From Eubacteriales bacterium (GTDB lineage Bacteria > Bacillota_A > Clostridia > Lachnospirales > Lachnospiraceae), in assembly GCA_030527765.1 (NCBI GenBank), contig JAUNAE010000027.1:1-21451 (forward strand): a DNA stretch of 21,451 nt, in the 5' to 3' direction. Below, in pieces: positions 7,312 through 13,721 of the stretch. How positions within the stretch are numbered: the stretch's first letter is position 1; every line of letters begins with the position of its first letter. Below the pieces are notes generated by a model, which had not been told where the DNA came from, ran no database searches, and saw nothing but the letters and a program-made list of their open reading frames with translations. A program made the position numbers and the translations under genes.

Positions 7312-8349
7312 ATGGATATCTATTCTACTCGTGCGCAGCTTGCAGCAATCGAACAGATGCCGCGTGAATACAGCGTACTCTATGACTTCTTTTCACATGA
7401 TGCGGGTGTGATTGAAGATGACAAAGCAATTTATGATTTCATGAAAGGCAGCAGAAGAATGGCACCGACCGTACATCCGGGTACCGGTGGAGTTCTGATG
7501 GATCGTGACGGATTCGAAACCAGAGAGATCGGATTCTGTCAGGTGGCACCGGAAAGAATCATCGAGGACCAGAACCTGAGAGGAAGAATCTTCGGCGAGA
7601 AGGTACTGGGAGCACTCACACCTCAGGAAAGAGAAAAGAAGATGCTGGCGCGCGATCTCGTAGACATGAGAAAAGCGATTCAGAGAAGAAGAGAATGGAT
7701 GGTGCGTCAGGTACTTCTGACCGGAAAGCTCTCCATCTTCACCTACACAAACGAAGGTCGCGGTGTCACACCGACCATGATTGCAGATTATGGATTTACG
7801 AATAACTATACACCGGATGCCGCATGGAATGCTGCAGGTGCAGACATTGACTATGACATGAGAGCGATGTTTGACCTGGTATATGATGGACTGGGATATG
7901 TTGATGTGATCATGATGGCACCGGATGCAGCATCTGCGATGCTCAACAACAGCAACTATATCAAAAAATTCGATGGAATCAACATCGATATGGGGAAACT
8001 TCAGAGTCAGTATCGTGGATCCGGTTTGAGATTCCTTGGACTGAATGCAGACGGTGTGGAGATGTACAGCCTGTCCGGCACATTCGTAGATGATGATGGT
8101 TTAATCAAACCGCTGATTCCGGCAGGAGAAATTATTGCAGGTCAGAAAGAAGTGCTGAATGTATATCATGGTCCGGTTACTCAGGTAGAAGATAACGGTC
8201 AGAGTGCAGAGCACAAGACCTATATCAAAAAAGAAGTACCTCTCAGATATGGTTCCATCGATGGCAATGTCATTAAGAATCGTATCACAAGCTGCCCGAC
8301 CGTAGTTCCGACCAATGTAGATGGATGGGCTGTAGGTAAAGTTCTGTAA
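7312..8349 (+). CDS. Major capsid protein, lambda gpE family
   Basis: At 345 residues it is nearly the same length as lambda gpE (341). Family features include an N-terminal 'AAIEQMPREYSVLYDFFSHD', then the glycine-rich 'PTVHPGTGGVLMDRDGFETR', the 'PERIIEDQNLRGRIFGEKVL' segment, a long charged helix (REKKMLARDLVDMRKAIQRR) and 'EWMVRQVLLTGKLSIFTY'. The C-terminal part (GEIIAGQKEVLNVYHGPVTQ) fits the end of the HK97-fold P- and A-domains. It builds the icosahedral shell on the scaffold and is covered by protein D from the gene just upstream. The site AAAGGGG (7295-7301 region) precedes the ATG. It lacks an obvious long N-terminal delta-domain, consistent with a separate scaffold. Confidence 0.95.
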   Translation: MDIYSTRAQLAAIEQMPREYSVLYDFFSHDAGVIEDDKAIYDFMKGSRRMAPTVHPGTGGVLMDRDGFETREIGFCQVAPERIIEDQNLRGRIFGEKVLGALTPQEREKKMLARDLVDMRKAIQRRREWMVRQVLLTGKLSIFTYTNEGRGVTPTMIADYGFTNNYTPDAAWNAAGADIDYDMRAMFDLVYDGLGYVDVIMMAPDAASAMLNNSNYIKKFDGINIDMGKLQSQYRGSGLRFLGLNADGVEMYSLSGTFVDDDGLIKPLIPAGEIIAGQKEVLNVYHGPVTQVEDNGQSAEHKTYIKKEVPLRYGSIDGNVIKNRITSCPTVVPTNVDGWAVGKVL

Positions 8350-8369
8350 TTTAACAGGAGGGATAGTGC

Positions 8370-8693
8370 ATGTATATTGCAAATCATTATGTTTCGATCA
8401 ACAAAATGATGTATACAGCGGGCGAAAGCATCCCTAGCGACGAAATCGACCATGAAAAACTAGAGTGGCTGTTGAAATCCGGTGCAGTGAGTGCTGCACC
8501 GGATTTTGATGAAAAGGTGATTGAGGCAGAAGAAGTCGAAGATACGGAAGCAGAAACCGAAGAGGAAACCGAAGAAGTGGACGAAATCGAGGATGATATG
8601 CCGGAGATCGATGTCATGGCAGGAATCGTTGAAAAAGATGATGCGCCTGTGAAGAAAACAAGAAAAAAGACAGAGAGGGGGAGTTCTAAGTGA
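8370..8693 (+). CDS. Small acidic head-region protein, function unknown
   Basis: The 107-residue protein has a short folded N-terminus (MYIANHYVSINKMMYTAGES, then a helix ending LLKSGAVSAAP, residues 1-44). It resembles the small beta-hairpin/helix N-terminal modules found after capsid genes in Mu-like and other phages. Residues 46-82 are very acidic (EAEEVEDTEAETEEETEEVD), and the end is basic (KKTRKKTERGSSK). AGGAGGG (8355-8361) precedes the ATG. The stop overlaps the GTG of the next small gene. Position after the capsid gene suggests a head-completion or assembly role, perhaps similar to lambda FI, which is also small and charged, but no residue proves it. Confidence 0.7.
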   Translation: MYIANHYVSINKMMYTAGESIPSDEIDHEKLEWLLKSGAVSAAPDFDEKVIEAEEVEDTEAETEEETEEVDEIEDDMPEIDVMAGIVEKDDAPVKKTRKKTERGSSK

Positions 8694-8848
8694 TCGTAAA
8701 ACTGCTCGATACAAAGAAAACCGTAGAAGTCAATGACAGCTATGGCGCCAGATTGATTGAACAGGGAAAAGCTGTTCTTGGAAAGAAAAAGGTGGAAGCA
8801 GCAAGCGCAGATGCGAAACCGGCAAAGACAAAGAAGGCTGACGCATAA
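8690..8848 (+). CDS. 52-residue head-region protein with GTG start, function unknown
   Basis: This small gene starts at a GTG that overlaps the previous stop (GTGA, 8690-8693) and ends with TAA sharing one base with the next ATG (TAATG, 8846-8850), so both junctions argue for a translated gene. AGAGGGGG (8674-8681) is well placed for the GTG. The protein reads MIVKLLDTKKTVEVNDSYGA, then a helix with LIEQGKAVLG, then a lysine/alanine-rich tail (KPAKTKKADA). Its beta-strand, 'N-x-x-x-G-A-R-L-I-E-x-G' helix layout parallels the N-terminus of the preceding gene, so the two may be distant relatives. Function unknown; a head-tail interface role is inferred from position. Confidence 0.75.
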   Translation: MIVKLLDTKKTVEVNDSYGARLIEQGKAVLGKKKVEAASADAKPAKTKKADA

Positions 8849-9189
8849 TGTCTTTAGTTGACAGAATAGCAAATGACATCTACCGATGTTTCATGCGCAC
8901 TGATCATTTCGGTGAAGCTCATTTTTGGAATGGTGAGAAGATCATCTGCGTACTGGATGAAGAAGAAGCGCTGAAACGCAAGAACAACAATGTCAATGAT
9001 ATCTCATGGGATAATAACGCACGAAGTATACTGATCCATACTCCGCTGGAAGATTTTCCGGGTGGAGTAGAACCGGAACCGAATACGCATGTGATTTTCG
9101 ATAAACGGGCAATGAGAGTAACTTCAGTGAATCATAACATGGGACTTCTGGATATTGTGTTGAATGCAGCAGATCCGAGGGAGTTCTGA
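8848..9189 (+). CDS. Head-tail attachment protein, gpFII-like
   Basis: The 113-residue protein matches lambda FII (117 residues) in size, position after the capsid genes, and pattern. An N-terminal helix (SLVDRIANDIYRCFMRTDHF) is followed by beta strands with 'AHFWNGEKIICVLDEEEALK', a central 'SILIHTPLEDFPGG' and the strand pair 'THVIFDKRAMRVTSVNHNMG', ending 'IVLNAADPREF'. FII-like proteins bind the capsid-bound connector and present the docking surface for the tail. The ATG overlaps the preceding stop by one base and has only a weak AAGAAGG upstream, so it is probably translated by coupling. Related head-tail connector families of Firmicutes phages (gp16/gp17 type) are an alternative. Confidence 0.65.
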   Translation: MSLVDRIANDIYRCFMRTDHFGEAHFWNGEKIICVLDEEEALKRKNNNVNDISWDNNARSILIHTPLEDFPGGVEPEPNTHVIFDKRAMRVTSVNHNMGLLDIVLNAADPREF

Positions 9190-9191
9190 TA

Positions 9192-9851
9192 ATGAGAATG
9201 GTTGAGAGGCTGATTGGCCTGAAAAACTGGACGTATAACAACATGTGTAAAGGAACAACGATGAAAGCTCCGGCTCCGAACATGGACATTACACAGATTG
9301 TTAGAAAAGAACCTCAGGTTTATCTCGCGTGGGCACCATCAAGAATAGATAAAACAGGAAGGATGCAGGAAGATGTTGCGGCAGTCGTGCCGGGAATCAT
9401 CATCATGCCGAATCAGTCTTTTGCAAAGTATGTAGAAGAAAAGCGTTTTGATAGATACAACGGTATTCACAGAGCGCAGCAGATGGGTCAGCATCTGAAT
9501 GTTAGTGTTCTTTTTAGCGTGTATGAACCTGGAATAAGGCTGAAAGGATTTAAAAACACTTTCGGAGAGAATGGCGAAGGAATAGACTTGTCGCTTATTC
9601 AGGAAGGAACAGAAGAGGGATTATTCACCTTAATGAACTGGATGGATGATTTCATGGAAAAACTTCTGGGACAGAAAATTATACCACACACAGATCTCTT
9701 CGTTGAGGAATCAACCATGACATACAGCCTATATACGGATCAGAATTATGTGGTAGATAGACGACCTATCTACTATGGATTCATCAATGTGTCGTTTGGA
9801 TGTTATGCAACAGAAGAGGCAAATCACAGATTGTTAAATGAATTATTGTAA
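9192..9851 (+). CDS. Conserved phage protein between neck and sheath; candidate tail terminator
   Basis: I do not recognise the 219-residue product by motif. It appears to be a mixed alpha/beta soluble protein without membrane segments; features include 'AAVVPGIIIMPNQSFAKYVE', 'LNVSVLFSVYEPGIRLKGF', a helix 'EEGLFTLMNWMDDFMEKLLG' and the strand 'PIYYGFINVSFGCY' near the end. A beta-strand/helix pattern ending in an outward strand that reports on 'FGCY' resembles tail-terminator folds (lambda gpU, Mu gp37 type), and its place, directly before the sheath, is where contractile phages put the terminator. GAGGGAG (9177-9183) precedes the ATG. Function is inferred from position. Confidence 0.5.
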   Translation: MRMVERLIGLKNWTYNNMCKGTTMKAPAPNMDITQIVRKEPQVYLAWAPSRIDKTGRMQEDVAAVVPGIIIMPNQSFAKYVEEKRFDRYNGIHRAQQMGQHLNVSVLFSVYEPGIRLKGFKNTFGENGEGIDLSLIQEGTEEGLFTLMNWMDDFMEKLLGQKIIPHTDLFVEESTMTYSLYTDQNYVVDRRPIYYGFINVSFGCYATEEANHRLLNELL

Positions 9852-9865
9852 GGAGGAAGAAAGAG

Positions 9866-11350
9866 ATGGCTGAATATCTGCATGGAGCGTATGGCAACAT
9901 CAATGCTGTTGGAGCAGAAGTTTCCGACAAAAGCCAGACCGCTATCGTGTACATCGGTACTGCACCGGTAAATCAGGTGGAAGAAGCAGGAGAGGGTTTT
10001 AATGTAAACACTCCGTTAGTAGTAAACAACATCGCTGAAGCAAGAAAGTATCTCGGTTATTCTGACAACTGGGGAACCTACACACTTTGCGAAGCGATGT
10101 ATATGCACTTTGTAAAAAATACGGTCGGACCGATCGTGCTGATTAACGTATTAGATCCAGAGAAACACGCATATGAAAATGGAAATACGTATCATCTTAC
10201 TCCGTCAAATGGACGTGTAGTGATTCCGAGTGGTGATACAATCATTATGGATTCTATCACCGTAAAAGCGGGAAGTAAGACGTTTTCAAAATATGAGGAT
10301 TATGAGGCGGTATATAACTTTGATAAGAAAACAGTTACTATCAAAGAAAGAAAAGCCGGAGCATTAGGAACTGAACAGCTTACCATCGAATACAAATGTA
10401 TTGATCCGAACAAAGTAAGCGCAGAAGATGTGATCGGTGCGGCAACCGAAATTGGTAAGAATACCGGTGTAAATGTAATTCAGGATGTATATACAAAGAC
10501 AGGATATATCCCGGCATTTATTGCAGCACCTGGTTTTTCATCCATTCCGGAAGTACATAAAGCACTGAGTAAGAACTCTTTGAAGATCAACGGACACTGG
10601 GATGCGTTTATGTTTACCGATCTTCCGATTGTAAGCGGAGAAGAGACATTAACATTTGAAAAGGCATATGAATATAAAGTCGCAAATGGTTATTGTTGCG
10701 AGAATGAAAAGGTATGCTATCCGATGGTAGAGTGCGATGATTTTAAAACTTACCACCTGTCTGTGATTGCAGCAGCAAATTTCCAGAAGTTACTGAAAGA
10801 GAATGATGGAATCCCGTTCCATTCTTCCAGTAATACAGAGATTGCCGGAGCAGTAAATCTGTACCTTGGAAATGATTATTCCGATAGAACATATGGTGAT
10901 AGTATCGTCAACGAATATCTGAATAAAAATGGTATCGCATCTGCAGCATATATGGGTGGCAGATGGGCGCTGTGGGGAGCACACTGTGCAGACTACGATC
11001 AGAACAACTCATCTGAAACAAATATGTCTGAGACAACCAGAATGATGCTGTACTATATCAGCAATGATTTCCAGGTAAGACGTATGCAGGATGTAGACAG
11101 ACCGATGACGGTAAATGATCTGAAAACTATTGCATCAGAGGAGCAGGCTAGACTTGACGCGCTGATCAATATTGGATCACTTACCTACGGAACTGTTTCC
11201 CTGGATGCAGTATCAACAGATGAAAGCGACGTGCTTAATGGAGATTATTCCTTCACGTTCAACATCACAACTACTCCGCTGGCGAAGTCTCTGACTGCAG
11301 TAGTCAACTGGACCAACGAAGGATTCAAGAGCTATTTCGAGGAAGAGTAA
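9866..11350 (+). CDS. Contractile tail sheath protein
   Basis: The 494-residue protein shows that the tail is contractile. The N-terminus 'YGNINAVGAEVSDKSQTAIV' followed by 'YIGTAPVNQVEEAG' and 'VNNIAEARKYLGYSDN' is typical of P2/PBSX-type sheath proteins. The C-terminal core 'RMMLYYISNDFQVRRMQDVD', 'DLKTIASEEQARLDALINIG' and the terminal strand 'LTAVVNWTNEGFKSYF' form the subunit-connecting mesh. The central insertion (about 90-220, 'DSITVKAGSKTFSKYEDYEA') should be an outer protrusion domain. AAGGAGG (9850-9856) overlaps the previous stop and gives a strong start. It polymerises around the tube (next gene) and contracts to drive the tube into the host. Confidence 0.95.
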   Translation: MAEYLHGAYGNINAVGAEVSDKSQTAIVYIGTAPVNQVEEAGEGFNVNTPLVVNNIAEARKYLGYSDNWGTYTLCEAMYMHFVKNTVGPIVLINVLDPEKHAYENGNTYHLTPSNGRVVIPSGDTIIMDSITVKAGSKTFSKYEDYEAVYNFDKKTVTIKERKAGALGTEQLTIEYKCIDPNKVSAEDVIGAATEIGKNTGVNVIQDVYTKTGYIPAFIAAPGFSSIPEVHKALSKNSLKINGHWDAFMFTDLPIVSGEETLTFEKAYEYKVANGYCCENEKVCYPMVECDDFKTYHLSVIAAANFQKLLKENDGIPFHSSSNTEIAGAVNLYLGNDYSDRTYGDSIVNEYLNKNGIASAAYMGGRWALWGAHCADYDQNNSSETNMSETTRMMLYYISNDFQVRRMQDVDRPMTVNDLKTIASEEQARLDALINIGSLTYGTVSLDAVSTDESDVLNGDYSFTFNITTTPLAKSLTAVVNWTNEGFKSYFEEE

Positions 11351-11369
11351 AGAAAGAGAGGGTTAGAAG

Positions 11370-11885
11370 ATGCCGAGTAAAGTTTATAACAACGTCGAGG
11401 ATCATCGACTTCTCGACGGAAAGAAAATTGTTGAGGATGTCACCAAGGTAGGTTTACCGACCATCACTCACACAAAGACTACTATCAACGTAGCGGGTAT
11501 GGCAATGGCAGTAGATATGCCGGATATCACACATATCGACGCTATGGAGTATACCATTACTCATAACAACGGCGTAAACTGTAATGAGCTGTCAACTCCG
11601 GGTAAACATACTCATGAGTTTAGAACAGTACGTCAGCGCTATAATGTGGCAGCAGGTGAGATCGAGCATGAATCTGTTAAATATCGTCTGATCGGCGTAC
11701 ATTCCGAGACACAGAAGGGTGATATCGAGACAGGATCTCCGATCGGCAGCACTGACAAATACTCTTGTCTCAGATTCGAGGAAGAGATCAACGGAACGAT
11801 CACAACTGTTATTGACGCTATGGCGGGCGTGATTAAGTATGGTGGAAAGACTTACACCGATAATGTAAGAAATCTGCTGAAATAG
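11370..11885 (+). CDS. Major tail tube protein (P2 gpFII family)
   Basis: The 171-residue product directly follows the sheath, as in P2 (FI-FII) and most contractile phages, and matches the tube family in length (P2 gpFII, 172). Key segments are 'KKIVEDVTKVGLPTITHTKT', 'VAGMAMAVDMPDITHIDAME', 'EFRTVRQRYNVAAGEIEHES', 'YRLIGVHSETQKGDIETGSP' and 'CLRFEEEINGTITTVIDAMA'. These hexamerise into the inner tube that DNA passes through. GAGAGGG (11357-11363 region) precedes the ATG. A terminator-like hairpin follows the stop, which would enrich sheath-tube transcripts over downstream genes. Confidence 0.93.
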   Translation: MPSKVYNNVEDHRLLDGKKIVEDVTKVGLPTITHTKTTINVAGMAMAVDMPDITHIDAMEYTITHNNGVNCNELSTPGKHTHEFRTVRQRYNVAAGEIEHESVKYRLIGVHSETQKGDIETGSPIGSTDKYSCLRFEEEINGTITTVIDAMAGVIKYGGKTYTDNVRNLLK

Positions 11886-11900
11886 AAGATCGTAAAACAT

Positions 11901-11932
11901 AGGGCGAGGGATGCAGTAGCATTTCTCGCCTT
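11901..11932 (+). terminator. Intra-operon terminator-like hairpin after the tube gene
   Basis: AGGGCGAGGGATGC (11901-11914) pairs with GCATTTCTCGCCTT (11919-11932) around an AGTA loop: 14 bp with three G.T wobbles and a GC-rich outer half. The following sequence is TATTAGTTT, a weak T tract. It lies in the 70-base gap between the tube gene and the tail-assembly chaperone. A leaky terminator would step down expression of downstream minor components relative to sheath and tube, which are needed in many copies. Confidence 0.6.
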
Positions 11933-11955
11933 ATTAGTTTAAGGAGAAAAATAAA

Positions 11956-12420
11956 ATGTCAGAAAATATGAACGCAACACCGGCGGAAACGGTGAAAGAA
12001 AAGACAAAAGTAGAAGATCTCAGAGAGAAAATGAGAGAAGAAGCAGAACTGCGAAAAGAGAAATCAAAAGAAGCAAACATGGCTATTGCATCCGGTGCCG
12101 GCAGATTACAGCTGGAAAAACCGATTATCTCAGCAGATAAAGAGATTACAGAGCTGATCTATGATTTCAATGAGTTGACCGGTATGGATATGGTAAATGC
12201 GATGGATAGTGATTCATCATCTCTGAACATTTACAAGATCACGTACAAACAGAGTCTTGCATTATTTGCTGCAGCGGCTGCACGTCAGACGCCATCTGTT
12301 GACAGTAGAGATATCATTGAGCGCATTGGTGGAACAGACGCATTGGAGGGAGTACAGCTTGCAGTGCTTTTTTTCAACGCATCGACGCGGGCGGGCCGCC
12401 TTCGTATATCGAAAAAGTAA
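11956..12420 (+). CDS. Tail assembly chaperone, unshifted product
   Basis: The zero-frame product has 154 residues. Residues 1-45 are highly charged and helical (VEDLREKMREEAELRKEKSK), and 45-140 are a compact domain ('KPIISADKEITELIYDFNEL', 'LTGMDMVNAM', 'YKITYKQSLALFAAAAARQT'). This layout and its place between tube and hub/tape-measure genes fit the gpE/gpG-type chaperones that coat the tape measure during tube growth. The end of the frame reads through a T run at 12368-12374 and then an unusual Arg-rich tail (STRAGRLRISKK). In P2 and lambda the same position holds a -1 frameshift, and here the -1 frame continues for 55 convincing residues (separate entry). AAGGAGA (11941-11947) serves the start. 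Confidence 0.8.
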   Translation: MSENMNATPAETVKEKTKVEDLREKMREEAELRKEKSKEANMAIASGAGRLQLEKPIISADKEITELIYDFNELTGMDMVNAMDSDSSSLNIYKITYKQSLALFAAAAARQTPSVDSRDIIERIGGTDALEGVQLAVLFFNASTRAGRLRISKK

Positions 12421-12542
12421 TAGCGGCAGGAAAGGTTTCGAACACGTCGTTAATTGATTTACTGCAATTACAGATCAGACAGTTTTATGTAATTTACATA
12501 AGTTTGTGTAGAGTGATCGAGAAGCAGAAGAACAGAGAATAA
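11956..12542 (+). CDS. Tail assembly chaperone, -1 frameshift extended product (E+E'/GT type)
   Basis: Joining 11956-12375 to the -1 frame from 12375 gives 195 residues. After Phe140 the extension reads QRIDAGGPPSYIEKVIAAGK, then VSNTSLIDLLQLQIRQFYVI and YISLCRVIEKQKNRE, ending at TAA 12540-12542. It is leucine/isoleucine-patterned and helical, unlike the Arg-rich zero-frame ending. It fills the 122 bases between the zero-frame stop and the next ribosome site (AAAGGAG, 12541-12547), which otherwise hold no gene. In the known chaperone pairs the long form recruits the tape measure or tube and is made at a low ratio to the short form. The ratio here cannot be seen. Confidence 0.85.
12369..12375 (+). 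promoter_or_regulatory. Programmed -1 ribosomal frameshift site, T TTT TTC
   Basis: In the zero frame the codons are CTT TTT TTC (12367-12375), so the heptamer T TTT TTC has the canonical X XXY YYZ form. Both tRNAs can re-pair on TTT TTT after slipping back one base, and decoding resumes at CAA (12375). P2 gene E uses the closely related T TTT TTG for E+E'. A GC-rich stretch with short stem potential (12385-12400, GGCG/CGCC at 12390-12393 and 12397-12400) begins about 10 bases downstream, suitable for a stimulator. Confidence 0.85.
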
Positions 12543-12555
12543 AGGAGAATGCAGC

Positions 12556-13473
12556 ATGGAGATCTATTATCAGGGTGTCAATATTACAGATAAAGTACAG
12601 TGCAGGAAATGCATTGTGCGTGATACAGCTGGTAAGCGATGTGACAGCCTGGAGATTGAATTTGAAAATGCTGCAGGCTGGTATAGATGGGGACCGGAAG
12701 AGGATGATCAGATCGTGATAAAACATGGTAGCTATGACAGCGGCGTAATGTTCGTCAATAAGGTCATTCCGGAAGATGGAAAATATCGGATCTTTGCAAC
12801 ATCCCTTCCGTGTAACGCCAGAGCAAAAAGAAATCAGAGCTTTATAAAAAAGAGTATTGAAGAAATCATGCGCACATGCGCTATGATATCCGGAATGAGT
12901 TTCAGTGTATACGGCATAGATGGGAAAACGATCATACCGTATGTAGAACAGGAAAAAGAAGGATGTGCAGCATTCTTGAGCAGACTGCTCATGTTAGAAG
13001 GGGCAGTATTAAAATGCGTGAATGGGAAATACACGGCGATAGGTATTGACTACGCGCAAAACAGAGCAGCATTACGATCTGCAGAGCTGACAGCAGACAA
13101 AGCGGGAGTTTTGTACAGAAGAGACGGAGAAACATTCTACAAGATCATTGTCAAAACGCCATATGCAAGCGCTACGGCTACAGATTGGGCGGTGCCAAGC
13201 TCACATGAACAGGTATTAGTGAATGATTTACCGGCATTGAACAATATTCAAGCCGGAAGATGGGCAAGAGGAATACTTACACATCTGAACAGACAATGTG
13301 AAACGGTGATTCTTCAGACGGATTTCAGTGCGATGTTTACTGCAATGGCAAGAATGGACATTCATGGTAACACAGACGCATCAGGAAAGTGGCTGATAGA
13401 GGACGTAGAGCATGATCTGATTAACCTGAAATCAAAAGTAACAATGCACAGGTGCATTGAATCTGTCTCATGA
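12556..13473 (+). CDS. Baseplate hub protein, phage gpD/late control D-like (gp27 type)
   Basis: The 305-residue protein shows the hub pattern: an N-terminal 'YQGVNITDKVQCRKCIVRDT' and 'CDSLEIEFENAAGWYRWGPE' typical of phage protein D (duplicated tube-like beta domain), 'SIEEIMRTCAMISGMSF', a central helical part 'LSRLLMLEGAVLKCVNGKY' and a C-terminal 'GRWARGILTHLNRQCETVIL'. In T4 (gp27), P2 (D) and PBSX (XkdQ) this trimer joins the tube to the spike. It lies before the tape measure, next to a small OB-fold-like gene whose start overlaps its stop or lies just after it. In P2 and PBSX the D-like gene comes after the tape measure, so the order here differs. AAAGGAG (12541-12547) is 8 bases from the ATG. 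Confidence 0.85.
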   Translation: MEIYYQGVNITDKVQCRKCIVRDTAGKRCDSLEIEFENAAGWYRWGPEEDDQIVIKHGSYDSGVMFVNKVIPEDGKYRIFATSLPCNARAKRNQSFIKKSIEEIMRTCAMISGMSFSVYGIDGKTIIPYVEQEKEGCAAFLSRLLMLEGAVLKCVNGKYTAIGIDYAQNRAALRSAELTADKAGVLYRRDGETFYKIIVKTPYASATATDWAVPSSHEQVLVNDLPALNNIQAGRWARGILTHLNRQCETVILQTDFSAMFTAMARMDIHGNTDASGKWLIEDVEHDLINLKSKVTMHRCIESVS

Positions 13474-13484
13474 CGGAGGGAATT

Positions 13485-13694
13485 ATGGGGAAAGATAATT
13501 ATCTCGGAAGAATTGAACGGGGAGTAGTAAAAGAAGTTACGGCTGATGGATATATAATAGCTTCCCTTGACCGAGACGGTATTACTACACCACCGATTCT
13601 TTCGGCTTATCAGAATATGACATTTGAAGTAGGAGAAAAAGTATATTTCTTTTATTTCAATGATGGAACTGGACGGATTTTATGCGGATTATAA
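13485..13694 (+). CDS. Small OB-fold-like baseplate protein (spike base, gpV/gp5-OB type)
   Basis: The predicted 69-residue protein (MGKDNYLGRIERGVVKEVTA, then DGYIIASLDRDGITTPPI, ending GRILCGL) is almost entirely beta: about five strands with a 'VGEKVYFFYFNDGTGRILCG' hairpin. This is the pattern of the OB-fold at the base of contractile-tail spikes. It follows the hub gene as in P2/T4-like hub-spike pairs. An ATG at 13470 overlaps the hub stop (ATGA), but the GGAGGG at 13475-13480 lies after it and is spaced for ATG 13485, which is chosen. Unusually there is no visible needle or lysozyme domain attached, so the tip must be supplied elsewhere or be absent. Confidence 0.6.
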   Translation: MGKDNYLGRIERGVVKEVTADGYIIASLDRDGITTPPILSAYQNMTFEVGEKVYFFYFNDGTGRILCGL

Positions 13695-13721
13695 CATGAC
13701 ATAGAAGGTGGTGAATCATAG

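Noticed and set aside
11393..11418. 7-bp inverted repeat CGTCGAG/CTCGACG at the start of the tube gene
   Set aside because: Short arms with a 12-base loop inside coding sequence; likely chance.
12257..12457. +1-frame open stretch overlapping the chaperone gene (would end EHVVN)
   Set aside because: It is not the frame reached by the -1 slip, its composition is Arg/His-rich and it has no ribosome site; the -1 frame to 12542 is the plausible extension.
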